Below, one piece after another: positions 23,258 through 32,094 of a stretch of 64,000 nt of DNA. The stretch lies in contig NZ_NPKP01000006.1 of NCBI RefSeq assembly GCF_008329585.1, forward strand, positions 124,001 to 188,000. The letters are read 5' to 3'. Below the pieces are notes generated by a model that had not been told where the DNA came from, made no database searches, and saw nothing but the letters and a program-made list of their open reading frames with translations. The stretch is from Mycolicibacterium sp. P9-22. Its GTDB lineage: Bacteria > Actinomycetota > Actinomycetes > Mycobacteriales > Mycobacteriaceae. The translations under genes and the position numbers were made by a program. Numbering within the stretch: the first letter of the stretch is position 1; each line of letters opens with the position of its first letter.

Positions 23258-25096
23258 CTACGGGGCCGCCGGAGCGGCCGGGTTGGGCACCTGCACAGGT
23301 ATCGGCGGCAGCAAAGGAATGTTGATATACGTCGTGGTCATCGCCGGTGGCCGCGACACCGTGGTGACCGAGGCGGTGGTGGTCGGCAACGTGCTCGGGG
23401 CCGTCGTGGTGGTGGTCGTCGGCACGGTCGTCGTCGTGGTGGTGGTCGTCGTGGACGGCGTGGTGGTGGTCGTCGTCGTTGTCGTGGTGGTTGTTGTCGT
23501 GGTCGTGGTGGTCGTCGGCGGCGTCGTCGTCGTGGTCGTGTACGTCGTCGGCGCCACCGGCTGCGGCGCGACGGGCTCCGGTGGCGGCGGCGGTGCGGGC
23601 GGCGCCTCGGTCACCGTGTGGACGGGTGGCGGCACCTCGACCGCCGGCGGCTGCTCGGCGGGCGGTGGGGTGTACACCCCGGACACCGGCGCGGTCGACG
23701 GGGTCGGTGTATCCGTTTCCGAGGCGCTGGTCAGTGCGATCGCCACACCGCCGAGCGCGACGACAGCCAGGATGCCCGCGGCGGCGAAAACCGCCACCGG
23801 TAGCCGTGGCACCCCTCGGGGCTCGGTGTCGTATTGAACCGGGACGTGTTGGGAGACAATGCGGGTGGACTCATCACCGATGTACGGGTTCGCCGCGCTG
23901 ACCTCGGGGTAGTCGTTGGGGCCGGTGTAGGGCACCGGCTCGCCACCGGCATCCTCATCTTGCGACCACGCCAGCGCCCGGAATGTCGAGGACCCGGACT
24001 GGTCCGGAATCACGACGGGCGGCGCCAGGCTGGTGGGGGCATCGGCGCCGAGCGCCGGAGCCATCCCCGTCTGGGCGCCCGCTTCTGCCGCATTGGCCGC
24101 GAACAGTGCCGCGCCGACGGCCGCGTCCAGTGCGGGCTGGGGTGTGCTCACCACCGGGATCTGGGTGTGCGCGGACAGCTGCTGGGTGATCAGCGGAATA
24201 CTGGCGCCACCGCCGGCGGTGGCGATCACGGACACGTCGGTCCAGCCGATCCTGTTGCGCTGCAACAGATTGTTCAGCTCATCGAGAACTTGCTGGAGCG
24301 GCTCGGCGAGCAACGCCTCCAGCTCGGCGCGGGTCACCCGCACCACCGACCGGTATCCGGGAAGCTCCACCGGGATCTCGGTGGCCGTCGCCGCGGACAA
24401 CCGCTCCTTGGCCTGCGTGCACTCCTCGCGCAGGGCGCCGAGCAGACCGACCGCGGCGGTGGCGCCCGGGTCGGCGTCCTCGATGCCGGACAGCACATGG
24501 GTCAGCAGCGCCTGGTCGATCAGGTCACCGGAGAACTCCGCCACCCGCGTCGTCTCATCGAGTGGCTCGAAGGCCGCGCCGGAATCGGCGAGGGTGATGC
24601 TGGTGCCACCGCCACCCAGATCCACCAGCACCACCGGACCACCGGCGCTCAGGCCCGGATTGGTATGCAGCGAGGTGAGCGCCGCGACGGCGTCGGAGAC
24701 CAGCCGCGGCGGTGTCCCGTTCGGGGAGAGCACCGGGTTGGTCCGCAGTGTCGCGCGCAGCGCCCGCAGCGTCGCGGCGTTCCAGTGCGCGGGAACTGCG
24801 ATCGCGGTCTGCGCAGACGCGGTGCCGCCTACGACACCGACCATCGCCTCCAGCGCCTCGACCAGCAGGTCGTCGGCGGGATAGGACGACCCGTCCGCGG
24901 CCACCAGCGGCACCGGATCCCCCACGCGGTCAACGAATCCGGTCAGCACCTGGCCAGGCTGACCGGACGGCACACCGACTTCCGGCGCGCCCTGCACCGG
25001 AAGTGTCAGAACAGCGCGCCGCGTCACGGGAAGGTCGCCGACACGTGCCGCGACCAGGTTGGTCGTCCCGATGGACAACCCCAACGGGTCGGTCAT
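23258..25096 (-). CDS. Membrane-anchored Hsp70-like protein with extracellular poly-Thr tail
   Basis: 612 residues. The N-terminal 370 residues form an actin/Hsp70-type ATPase: GLSIGTTNLVAARVG (phosphate 1), VVLVDLGGGGTSITLAD (phosphate 2) and VIATAGGGASIPLITQQL (adenosine loop). The Hsp70 substrate-binding domain is absent. An acidic linker leads to one transmembrane segment (about 432-457; LPVAVFAAAGILAVVALGGVAIAL), then a Pro-rich and poly-Thr exterior of about 140 residues. By memory it matches Rv0312, described as proline- and threonine-rich. The layout suggests an ATP-dependent sensor or scaffold coupling cytoplasm to cell wall, not a classical chaperone. Confidence 0.8.
   Translation of the reverse strand: MTDPLGLSIGTTNLVAARVGDLPVTRRAVLTLPVQGAPEVGVPSGQPGQVLTGFVDRVGDPVPLVAADGSSYPADDLLVEALEAMVGVVGGTASAQTAIAVPAHWNAATLRALRATLRTNPVLSPNGTPPRLVSDAVAALTSLHTNPGLSAGGPVVLVDLGGGGTSITLADSGAAFEPLDETTRVAEFSGDLIDQALLTHVLSGIEDADPGATAAVGLLGALREECTQAKERLSAATATEIPVELPGYRSVVRVTRAELEALLAEPLQQVLDELNNLLQRNRIGWTDVSVIATAGGGASIPLITQQLSAHTQIPVVSTPQPALDAAVGAALFAANAAEAGAQTGMAPALGADAPTSLAPPVVIPDQSGSSTFRALAWSQDEDAGGEPVPYTGPNDYPEVSAANPYIGDESTRIVSQHVPVQYDTEPRGVPRLPVAVFAAAGILAVVALGGVAIALTSASETDTPTPSTAPVSGVYTPPPAEQPPAVEVPPPVHTVTEAPPAPPPPPEPVAPQPVAPTTYTTTTTTPPTTTTTTTTTTTTTTTTTTTPSTTTTTTTTTVPTTTTTTAPSTLPTTTASVTTVSRPPAMTTTYINIPLLPPIPVQVPNPAAPAAP
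23360..23555. repeat. Low-complexity GTGGTC/GTCGTC tract encoding poly-Thr
   Basis: About 200 nt of imperfect GTSGTS trinucleotides on the plus strand. On the minus strand it is read as ACC/ACG/ACA codons giving runs of up to about 20 threonines broken by Pro and Ser. Codon mixing shows that the repeat is kept at the protein level. Such tracts are prone to length variation. Confidence 0.85.
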
Positions 25097-25174
25097 TGGG
25101 CCCACCATAACCGCCGCCACTCCGATCGGCCGAACGGACACAGCGCGGGGAAACCCTGTGTTGTGATGTCGGGC

Positions 25175-25645
25175 ATGGCTGACAACCTCGCTGAGATCGA
25201 AGCAATCAAACAGGTCAAGTACCGCTACCTGCGTGCGCTGGACACCAAGCACTGGGACGACTTTGCCGACACCCTGACCGAGGACGTGATCGGGGACTAC
25301 GGCGAATCGCTCGGCGAGGAGCACCACTTCACCGACCGCGCGACGCTCGTCGAGTTCATGCGGACCTCGATGCCGGCCGGCGTCATCACCGAGCACCGGG
25401 TGACCCATCCCGAGATCGACATCGACGGCGACGAGGCCACCGGCATCTGGTACCTGCAGGACAAGGTGATCGTCGCCGATATCAATTTCATGCTCGTCGG
25501 GGCCGGCTTCTATCACGACACCTACCGGCGCACCGCCGACGGCTGGAAGATCAGCAAGACCGGCTACGACCGGACCTACGATGCCTCACTGTCCACCGAA
25601 ACCCTCGGATTCAATGTGAAAGCCGGTCGGGCCGTGAATATCTGA
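25175..25645 (+). CDS. SnoaL-like (NTF2-fold) protein
   Basis: 156 residues. It has the SnoaL_4 pattern: an N-terminal helix (AEIEAIKQVKYRYLRALDTKHWDDFADTLTEDV), central strands TEHRVTHPEIDIDGDEATGIWYLQDKVI and the final HDTYRRTADGWKISKTGYDR. Cone-shaped NTF2-fold proteins include isomerases, dehydratases and plain ligand binders, so activity cannot be fixed. Another ATG lies 9 nt upstream (25166). It is divergent from the Hsp70-like gene; by memory it corresponds to Rv0310c, with the same neighbours. Confidence 0.8.
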   Translation: MADNLAEIEAIKQVKYRYLRALDTKHWDDFADTLTEDVIGDYGESLGEEHHFTDRATLVEFMRTSMPAGVITEHRVTHPEIDIDGDEATGIWYLQDKVIVADINFMLVGAGFYHDTYRRTADGWKISKTGYDRTYDASLSTETLGFNVKAGRAVNI

Positions 25646-26296
25646 CTACTTGGAGACGGCAATCAGGGCGCCGGGCCGCAGCCACCTGATGATCTTCACC
25701 AGCGCGGCATCATCGATGGCCACGCATCCCGCGGTCGCACCGCCGTCGGTGGTGTGCAGGAAGAACGCGCTGCCCGCGCCGGGCGCCCTGGTCTTGTTGA
25801 CGCCCATCACCACCGCGTGCGCGTACTGCGGGATCTGCAGGTTCTCGGTGCCGCTGTCCTCGGTCGCGAACGGACACTGCGCCTTCTCGCACACCTGCAT
25901 GGTGTTGTAGGTCGGGCTGTTCACATCCCCGTCCCACCAATGATTCGGCCCCACCTGCACGTAGGGCAGCCCACCACCGGGATTGGTCTGGGTACCGAAC
26001 GCGAAGTCGAGGGTGAAAACCCCCATCGGCGTCTTCATCGAGCCCTCGCGGATCTCCTGTGCCATCCCGCTGGAGCCGATCTGGGCCGGTATGCCGATCC
26101 CGATGGGGTTCCAGCCCGCGGAAGTTCGTTCCCACACATCGATCTTCGCTGTCGTGGGCCCCACACCCACAACGGAAATGACCTGGGTGGCGTTGCCGAC
26201 CGAGTTGACGAACCAGGGTGTCTCGGCGGTATTGGCGACCGGCGCCGACGCGAGGGTCAGCCAGAGCGCGCTCAACACCACGAGTAGTCGGCGCAT
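25646..26296 (-). CDS. Secreted YkuD-type (L,D-transpeptidase-fold) protein
   Basis: 216 residues from the ATG at 26296, which places the signal peptide RRLLVVLSALWLTLASAPVANTAET at the start. The YkuD-type core shows SMKTPMGVFTLDFAFG, HAVVMGVNK and FFLHTTDGGATAGCVAIDDAALVKIIRWL. The nucleophile Cys sits in TAGC instead of the SHGC of classical L,D-transpeptidases. The protein closely follows what I recall of Rv0309. It may remodel peptidoglycan or belong to a non-transpeptidase subclass. It ends 0 nt from the SnoaL stop (convergent, adjacent). Confidence 0.8.
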   Translation of the reverse strand: MRRLLVVLSALWLTLASAPVANTAETPWFVNSVGNATQVISVVGVGPTTAKIDVWERTSAGWNPIGIGIPAQIGSSGMAQEIREGSMKTPMGVFTLDFAFGTQTNPGGGLPYVQVGPNHWWDGDVNSPTYNTMQVCEKAQCPFATEDSGTENLQIPQYAHAVVMGVNKTRAPGAGSAFFLHTTDGGATAGCVAIDDAALVKIIRWLRPGALIAVSK

Positions 26297-26373
26297 CCGC
26301 CCATCGTCGGCACCGTGGGTGGCCCAGGTCAAGTCAAGGTTTGGACACGATGCGTGATGCGTACCTTGTAGCC

Positions 26374-27816
26374 ATGGGACTTGGAACGGTCGATCGGCGG
26401 ATTTTCCTGGCCGTTGCAGAATCCGACAGCAAGGCGCTCGACGTCGTGATGCCCCGGCTCACCGCGGCCGCCGATCACTCCAAATTGTGGTTCGGGATCG
26501 GTGCCGGACTCATCGCGGCGGGCAGTCCGTCCATGCGCCGTGGCGCCGCCCGGGGCCTGCTCACACTGGCGGTGACCAGCCTGGTGACCAATCAGGGCGC
26601 CAAGCGCATCTGGAGGCGGCCGCGCCCGGACCATGCGACCGTGCCGTTCGTCCGGCGGTCCCGCCGGATGCCGACATCCAATTCGCTACCGTCGGGGCAT
26701 TCGGCCAGCGCGGCCGCGTTCGCCGTGGGTGTCGGTCTGGAGAACCGCACGCTGGGTGTCGGACTGGGCGCGCTCGCCGGCCTGGTCGGCCTGTCCCGGG
26801 TTGCCACCGGCGCGCACTATCCCGGTGATGTGCTCGCCGGATTCGGGATCGGCACCGCAGTCGCGCTGGCCGGCGCCGGGGTCGTACCCACCATCGTCGA
26901 ACCCCCGATCACCTCCGGGGAACCCCATCGCTACGACACCAGGCCGCGTCCCGCGGGCGAAGGCGTCATCCTCGTGGTCAATCCGAACTCCGGCAGCGGC
27001 ACCGGCGGCCGCATCCTCGACGAGGTCCGCGAGGCGCTGCCCGAGGCCGAGATCGTCGAGGTCGGCGATGACGAAAGCATCGAGGAGAAGCTGCGGGAGG
27101 CCGCTGACCGGGCCGAGGTGCTGGCCGTCGGCGGCGGTGACGGGACCGTGTCCGGTGCGGCCGGTATCGCCCTGGAGGCCGGGGTTCCGCTTGCGGTGTT
27201 CCCCGGCGGCACCTTCAACCATTTCGCCAAGGACATCGGTTGCGACACCGTCGCCGCCACCGTCGCGGCGCTGCGCAGCGGGTCGGCCGCCTACGTCGAC
27301 ACCATCCAGTTCAACGACACCGACACCGTGGTCAACACCGCGAGCATCGGCGCCTACCCGAAATTCGTCCGAATCCGGGAAAAGCTCGAACACAAGATGG
27401 GCAAACCCCTGGCCGGTGCCTACGCGCTGTACCGCACCCTGAGCAGCGATGCGACGGTGCTCATCCGGTACGACAACAAGACCGTGCAGACATCGCTTTT
27501 CTTCCTGGGCAATTCGCTGTATTCGCCGTCGGGTTTCGCCCCGTCGCGCCGGGTCCGGATGGATGACGGACTCATCGATGTGCGCATCCTGGAGACCGGC
27601 CGCAAGTTCGCCACGGTGCGCATCCTGGCCGCGTTGGCGTCGGGCAGACTGGTGCACAGCCCGCTCTACCACGAGCTGCGGGTACCCGAGTTCAGCTTCA
27701 CCGCGGTGGACGGCCCCACCCGGATCGCTCATGACGGCGAGGTGGAAATCGTCTGCCAGGAAGCGACTTTCAAGAACCGCTATCGGTCTCTGCCGGTGTT
27801 TCGTCCACTACCGTGA
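26374..27816 (+). CDS. Fused PAP2 phosphatase - diacylglycerol kinase-like protein
   Basis: 480 residues. Residues 1-170 form a PAP2 domain with all three motifs: KRIWRRPRP (77-85), PSGHSAS (106-112) and SRVATGAHYPGDVLAG (141-156). From about 195 it is a DAGK/LCB5-type kinase: VILVVNPNSGSG, then GGGDGTVSGAA (about 253) and FPGGTFNHFAKDIG. Fusing a lipid-phosphate phosphatase to a lipid kinase suggests turnover of a phosphorylated lipid carrier or phosphatidate. Its 3' end overlaps the convergent PAP2 gene by 47 nt. ATG 26374 is chosen because the PAP2 domain starts soon after; an ATG at 26350 is possible. Confidence 0.87.
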   Translation: MGLGTVDRRIFLAVAESDSKALDVVMPRLTAAADHSKLWFGIGAGLIAAGSPSMRRGAARGLLTLAVTSLVTNQGAKRIWRRPRPDHATVPFVRRSRRMPTSNSLPSGHSASAAAFAVGVGLENRTLGVGLGALAGLVGLSRVATGAHYPGDVLAGFGIGTAVALAGAGVVPTIVEPPITSGEPHRYDTRPRPAGEGVILVVNPNSGSGTGGRILDEVREALPEAEIVEVGDDESIEEKLREAADRAEVLAVGGGDGTVSGAAGIALEAGVPLAVFPGGTFNHFAKDIGCDTVAATVAALRSGSAAYVDTIQFNDTDTVVNTASIGAYPKFVRIREKLEHKMGKPLAGAYALYRTLSSDATVLIRYDNKTVQTSLFFLGNSLYSPSGFAPSRRVRMDDGLIDVRILETGRKFATVRILAALASGRLVHSPLYHELRVPEFSFTAVDGPTRIAHDGEVEIVCQEATFKNRYRSLPVFRPLP

Positions 27817-28459
27817 TGCGCCTGCTGGTGAGGACCGGCAGCCATACCAGCACCCACAGATAGCCCAGGGCCCAGCCGGCCAGCACGTCCGAGGGGTGGT
27901 GCACGTTGAGCACCACCCGGCCGACGCCGACCGCGACGACGATCAGCACGCCGACCGCGACGAATACGCTGCGCCACCGGCCGCGCAGCCAGGGTGCGGC
28001 GACGAACAACATCGCCGTGACCGCCACCGCCGTCCCGAGCGCGTGACCCGACGGAAAGGACGAGGAAAGCTCCGGAACCAGCGCGGTGGCCGGACGTGGC
28101 CGTGACACAACCGCTTTCGCGAGCACCACGATCAACGCCGAGAGCTCGACTGTCAGGGCCAGGAACAACGCCACCCGGTATCTGTCCGGCCGGCGCCCCA
28201 TCAGCAGGTACACGATCCAGATCAGCGCGATCAGCCGGAACACTGCCGGGTGGAACACCGTGCACAGCACGTCCCACGCGGTCACCCAGCCCGGATGTGC
28301 GACGCCGTAGCGGTACAGCGGACCCAGCACTGCCCAGTCGGCGTGCTCCATCCACCCCCACCGTGCGAGCACCCCGGCGAGAGCCAACAGGAAAACCGCG
28401 GCAGCGGTCGCGGCGCCGGCCGGCAGGGCAGTGCGGCGCGCTCCCACATCGCACCCCAC
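27770..28459 (-). CDS. PAP2-family membrane phosphatase
   Basis: 229 residues from a GTG at 28459; the open frame extends further upstream into the divergent gene, so the start is uncertain. Six hydrophobic segments are visible. The catalytic motifs are KAVVSRPRP, SSSFPSGHALGTAV and GRVVLNVHHPSDVLAG, the full PAP2 triad. It probably dephosphorylates undecaprenyl/decaprenyl pyrophosphate or phosphatidic acid on the outer face. By memory it corresponds to Rv0308. A second PAP2 domain lies in the convergent fusion gene, so two related enzymes overlap tail to tail. Confidence 0.83.
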   Translation of the reverse strand: MGCDVGARRTALPAGAATAAAVFLLALAGVLARWGWMEHADWAVLGPLYRYGVAHPGWVTAWDVLCTVFHPAVFRLIALIWIVYLLMGRRPDRYRVALFLALTVELSALIVVLAKAVVSRPRPATALVPELSSSFPSGHALGTAVAVTAMLFVAAPWLRGRWRSVFVAVGVLIVVAVGVGRVVLNVHHPSDVLAGWALGYLWVLVWLPVLTSRRITVVDETPAETDSGS

Positions 28460-28571
28460 TCTCGCCGCTCCGCCGCGATCATCCGCTTGCGGCCGAGCAT
28501 AGGCGGTGCCCGCAGGGTCACGGCCGCCGCGAAGCCTGACCCGGCCCCGGGTTGCCGGTATCGTGCGAAAG

Positions 28572-29054
28572 ATGGCGGTGTTCCTGCGCAAACTGCTGCG
28601 CATCGGCAAACTTCCCGGCGAGTTACGCGAGGCTGTGGAGGCCGAAGGTGTCATCCACTACGCCGAATACGTGCCGGTCACCAGGCGTTTCACCGGAAAG
28701 GTGCCCGGGAAGCGCTCGGTCGGCAGCGTGACCAGTTTTTCGGGGTCACTGGTGTTCACCTCCCAGCGTGTCCTTGGCACGTTGTCCACCGTGCCCAAGC
28801 TCGCCGGCCGCGCCATCGACCTGCGATGGGACGCATCGCAATCGGGCCCGGTGATCGCCGATATCTCGTCGGCCGGGCTGGTCATCAACCTCGATGTCGC
28901 CCAAGTAGACCCGCGGTGCTCAGGCCAGCTGTCCCTGCATTACAAGGAGCCGTTGAGCGACAAGGTGCTGGCGCGCCTGCCCCGCCGGTCGCTGGCCTAC
29001 GACGTGCCGCCGGAGTTCATCTTCCGCGCCGTCGGGGTGCCGTACCACCCGTGA
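28572..29054 (+). CDS. Conserved mycobacterial protein of unknown function
   Basis: 160 residues from the ATG at 28572. No signal peptide and no membrane helix are evident. The sequence has an N-terminal amphipathic helix (FLRKLLRIGKLPGELREAVE) and beta-rich stretches such as GSVTSFSGSLVFTSQRVLG and SGQLSLHYKEP, suggesting a compact beta domain. It is coupled to the NUDIX gene by a GTGA overlap. By memory the M. tuberculosis equivalent is Rv0307c, also uncharacterised. Confidence 0.78.
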   Translation: MAVFLRKLLRIGKLPGELREAVEAEGVIHYAEYVPVTRRFTGKVPGKRSVGSVTSFSGSLVFTSQRVLGTLSTVPKLAGRAIDLRWDASQSGPVIADISSAGLVINLDVAQVDPRCSGQLSLHYKEPLSDKVLARLPRRSLAYDVPPEFIFRAVGVPYHP

Positions 29055-29767
29055 CCATCAGCTACGACCAGCATCTGCGGGAGCGGATCAGGGCCAACCT
29101 CGGCGGCCATGACCGCCGCACGTTCACCGACACCACAAAGCGGCAGGCCGCCGTCGCGGTGACGCTGGTGGACTCCCACCTCGGCGAGGACCGGGTGGAC
29201 CCGGCACCGGTCGAGGACTGGATCGCCGGGCGGCCCATGCCGGACTCCCTGGACGGCCGGATGGTCGACGTATCGGGTGGCGCTTCTTTCCTGTTGTGCC
29301 GCAGGGCGTCCCGGCTGAACTCGCATGCGGCACAGTGGGCGCTGCCCGGTGGGCGTCTCGATCCCGGTGAGTCCGCCGTCGACGCCGCGCTGCGCGAACT
29401 GCACGAAGAGGTCGGTGTCGATCTGCCGGGCAGCGCGGTACTGGGCCTGCTCGACGACTACCCCACCCGCTCCGGCTACGTCATCACCCCGGTGGTGCTG
29501 TGGGGCGGCGGCCGGCTGGACCTGCACCCGTCTCCCGATGAGGTGGTCGCCGTCTACCGGGTCGGCCTGCACCAGCTGCAACGCCAGGATTCGCCGCGTT
29601 TCATCAGCATCCCGGAGAGCCCACGGCCGGTGGTGCAGATCCCGTTGGGCAATGACCTGATCCACGCGCCGACGGGCGCAGTGCTGCTCCAGTTGCGCTG
29701 GCTCGGGCTGGAGGGACGCGGCGACGCCGTCGACGAACTCGAGCAGCCGGTGTTCGCCTGGAAGTGA
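29051..29767 (+). CDS. NUDIX hydrolase (CoA-pyrophosphatase-like)
   Basis: 238 residues from GTG 29051, which overlaps the previous stop (GTGA). The NUDIX box is complete: GRLDPGESAVDAALRELHEEVGVDL fits GX5EX7REUXEEXGU, so Mg-dependent nucleoside-diphosphate-X hydrolysis is expected. WALPGGRLDPGES and the preceding FLLCRRASRLNSHAAQW resemble the NudL/CoA-pyrophosphatase subgroup. The N-terminal 75 residues are extra. Its substrate is not shown by the sequence. Confidence 0.85.
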   Translation: MTISYDQHLRERIRANLGGHDRRTFTDTTKRQAAVAVTLVDSHLGEDRVDPAPVEDWIAGRPMPDSLDGRMVDVSGGASFLLCRRASRLNSHAAQWALPGGRLDPGESAVDAALRELHEEVGVDLPGSAVLGLLDDYPTRSGYVITPVVLWGGGRLDLHPSPDEVVAVYRVGLHQLQRQDSPRFISIPESPRPVVQIPLGNDLIHAPTGAVLLQLRWLGLEGRGDAVDELEQPVFAWK

Positions 29768-29806
29768 CTGTGGAATATTGCCTGGGGACGAACGGGAGGT
29801 GATGGT

Positions 29807-31186
29807 GTGACGGACGCGCGGCACGACAACGTGCTGATAGTGCACTGGCACGACCTGGGCCGCCATCTCGGGGTGTACGGCCACACCGATGTGCGCAGCC
29901 CCCGGCTGGACCAGCTGGCCGCCGAGGGAATTCTGCTCACCCGGGCGCACGCCACCGCACCGCTGTGCTCGCCGTCGCGGGGTTCGCTGTTCACCGGCCG
30001 CTACCCGCAGAGCAACGGCCTCGTCGGCCTGGCCCACCACGGCTGGGAGTACCGCACCGACGTACGCACCCTGCCCGCCATCCTCGGCCAGTCCGGCTGG
30101 CACACCGCACTGTTCGGCATGCAGCACGAGACGTCCTACCCGACCCGCCTCGGATTCGACGAGTTCGACGTCTCCAATTCCTACTGCGAGTACGTCGTCG
30201 AACGCGCCGAGGACTGGTTGCGCCGGGCACCCGCGGAACCTTTCCTGCTCACCACGGGATTCTTCGAGACGCACCGCCCCTACCCGCACGAGCGTTACGA
30301 GCCGGCCGACCCCGCCGCGGTCGAGCTGCCCGACTATCTGCCCGACACCCCGGAGGTCCGCCAGGACCTCGCCGATTTCTACGGGTCGATCACCGTGGCC
30401 GATGCCGCGGTGGGCCGACTGCTGGACACCCTCGCCGAGACGGGACTGGACCGCAGCACGTGGGTGGTGTTCCTGACCGACCACGGCCCGGCCCTGCCGC
30501 GGGCCAAGTCCACGCTCTACGACGCGGGCACCGGGATCGCGATGATCGTGCGGCCGCCCGCCGGGGCCGCGGTGCCGCCACACGTCTACGACGAGCTGTT
30601 CAGTGGTGTCGATCTGGTCCCGACCCTGCTGGATCTGCTGGGTGTCGAGGTACCCGCCGAGGTGCAAGGCCTGTCACACGCGGCGGGCCTGCTCGCGCCT
30701 GGCGAGACGGATGCACCGGTGCGCACGGAAGTCTATTCGACAAAGACTTACCACGATTCTTTCGACCCCATCAGAGCCATTCGCACCAAGGAATTCTCCT
30801 ATATCGAGAATTACGCATCGCGACCATTATTGGACCTACCGTTGGACATTCTCGACAGCGCACCCGGGGCTATCGTGGGGCCGAATTCGCTGAACCCGCG
30901 GCCGGAGCGGGAGCTCTATGACCTCCGCACCGATCCCGGTGAGTCCACGAATCTTCTCGACACCGGCTCTGGTGCGGACATTGAGGTTGTCGCCCGTGAC
31001 CTCGCCCTGCGACTCAACGATTGGCGCGTGAAGACCAACGACGTCATCCCGTCCGAATTCGCCGGGACCAGAATTTCGGAGCGCTACACTCAAACATATT
31101 TGACCATCAAGGAACGGCCGTTGTTGAGTCGTTCGGCGATTGCGGCCGACCGCGGTATCGAAGACGCCCCGCAATCCTTGCAATAG
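29807..31186 (+). CDS. Formylglycine-dependent sulfatase
   Basis: 459 residues from GTG 29807. The modification site is canonical: Cys54 in LCSPSRGSLFTGRYP (C-x-P-x-R), which a formylglycine-generating enzyme would convert. Metal ligands include the N-terminal HWHDLG and the later LTDHGPALPR. No signal peptide is visible, so it appears cytoplasmic. It hydrolyses sulfate esters; it lies 66 nt before the Stf0 sulfotransferase, so one gene removes and the next adds sulfate. From memory it matches Rv0296c, which adjoins Rv0295c (stf0). Whether it acts on the Stf0 product is unproven. Confidence 0.87.
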   Translation: MTDARHDNVLIVHWHDLGRHLGVYGHTDVRSPRLDQLAAEGILLTRAHATAPLCSPSRGSLFTGRYPQSNGLVGLAHHGWEYRTDVRTLPAILGQSGWHTALFGMQHETSYPTRLGFDEFDVSNSYCEYVVERAEDWLRRAPAEPFLLTTGFFETHRPYPHERYEPADPAAVELPDYLPDTPEVRQDLADFYGSITVADAAVGRLLDTLAETGLDRSTWVVFLTDHGPALPRAKSTLYDAGTGIAMIVRPPAGAAVPPHVYDELFSGVDLVPTLLDLLGVEVPAEVQGLSHAAGLLAPGETDAPVRTEVYSTKTYHDSFDPIRAIRTKEFSYIENYASRPLLDLPLDILDSAPGAIVGPNSLNPRPERELYDLRTDPGESTNLLDTGSGADIEVVARDLALRLNDWRVKTNDVIPSEFAGTRISERYTQTYLTIKERPLLSRSAIAADRGIEDAPQSLQ

Positions 31187-31252
31187 TTAAATTCAGCCTG
31201 ACCCGAATATCCAGCCTGCGCCGGGAAAACAATAGCGGTTAGAGTCTCGCCC

Positions 31253-32053
31253 ATGGCCCACCCGAAGGCGTATCTCGTCCTCGCATCGCAGCGCAGCGGC
31301 AGCACACTGCTCGTCGAATCACTGCGCGCCACCGGTGTCGCCGGTGAGCCGCAGGAGTTCTTCCAGTACCTGCCCACCACCAGTCAGTCACCGCAGCCGC
31401 GGCAATGGTTCGCCGGTGTCGAGGACGAGTCCATCCTGCGCCTGCTCGACCCGCTCGACGAGGGCAAGCCTGACCTCGCGCCGCCGACCATCTGGCGCGA
31501 TTACATCCAGACCGTCGGCCGCACCCCGAACGGGATCTGGGGCGGGAAGCTGATGTGGAATCAGACCCCGCTGCTACTGGACCGTGCCGCCGGGCTGCCG
31601 GACCGCTCCGGTGCCGGCCTGCTGTCGGCCATCCGCGACGTCGTCGGCAGCGACCCAGTCCTGGTTCACGTCTACCGGCCCGATGTGGTCTCACAGGCCG
31701 TCTCCTTCTGGCGCGCGGTGCAGACCCGGGTCTGGCGCGGACGTCCCGACCCCAACCGCGACGCCCGGGCCGAGTACCACGCCGGCGCCATCGCGCATGT
31801 CATCACCATGCTGCGGGCGCAGGAAGAGGGCTGGCGGAACTGGTTCGAGGAAGAAGGCGTCGAACCGATCGACGTGTCCTACCCGTACCTGTGGCGCAAC
31901 CTCACCACCGTCGTGGCCACCGTGCTCGAGCAGCTGGGACTCGATCCGCGGCTGGCACCGGAGCCGGTCCTGGAACGTCAGGCCGATCAACGCTCCGACG
32001 ACTGGGTAGACCGTTATCGCGCCGACGCACACCGAAAGGGGCTGCCGACATGA
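31253..32053 (+). CDS. stf0: Stf0-family trehalose 2-sulfotransferase
   Basis: 266 residues. The PAPS-binding loop is LASQRSGSTLLVESL (from about residue 9), and GEPQEFFQYLP supplies the Glu that acts as catalytic base in the characterised M. smegmatis Stf0. HVYRPDVVSQAVSFWRAVQT and the C-terminal QADQRSDDWVDRYRADA follow the Stf0 family pattern throughout. The enzyme transfers sulfate from PAPS to trehalose, the first step towards sulfolipid. PAPS-forming genes cysD and cysNC follow directly, so donor synthesis and transfer are clustered. It ends in an ATGA overlap with a mini-ORF. Confidence 0.9.
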   Translation: MAHPKAYLVLASQRSGSTLLVESLRATGVAGEPQEFFQYLPTTSQSPQPRQWFAGVEDESILRLLDPLDEGKPDLAPPTIWRDYIQTVGRTPNGIWGGKLMWNQTPLLLDRAAGLPDRSGAGLLSAIRDVVGSDPVLVHVYRPDVVSQAVSFWRAVQTRVWRGRPDPNRDARAEYHAGAIAHVITMLRAQEEGWRNWFEEEGVEPIDVSYPYLWRNLTTVVATVLEQLGLDPRLAPEPVLERQADQRSDDWVDRYRADAHRKGLPT

Positions 32054-32094
32054 CCACCGACGAGCGCTTGCGCGAGGAGCCGACATGCCTGTGA
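32050..32094 (+). CDS. Mini-ORF (14 codons) between stf0 and cysD
   Basis: ATG 32050 overlaps the stf0 stop (ATGA) and encodes MTTDERLREEPTCL. Its TGA at 32092-32094 overlaps GTG 32091, a possible cysD start (GTGA). It forms a link in a chain of overlapping genes. It may serve only to pass ribosomes from stf0 to cysD. Peptide function is not suggested. Confidence 0.35.
   Translation: MTTDERLREEPTCL

Noticed and set aside
23360..23555. Short repeats looking like a CRISPR or tandem-repeat array
   Set aside because: There are no spacers; it is a coding poly-Thr tract in frame with the Hsp70-like gene.
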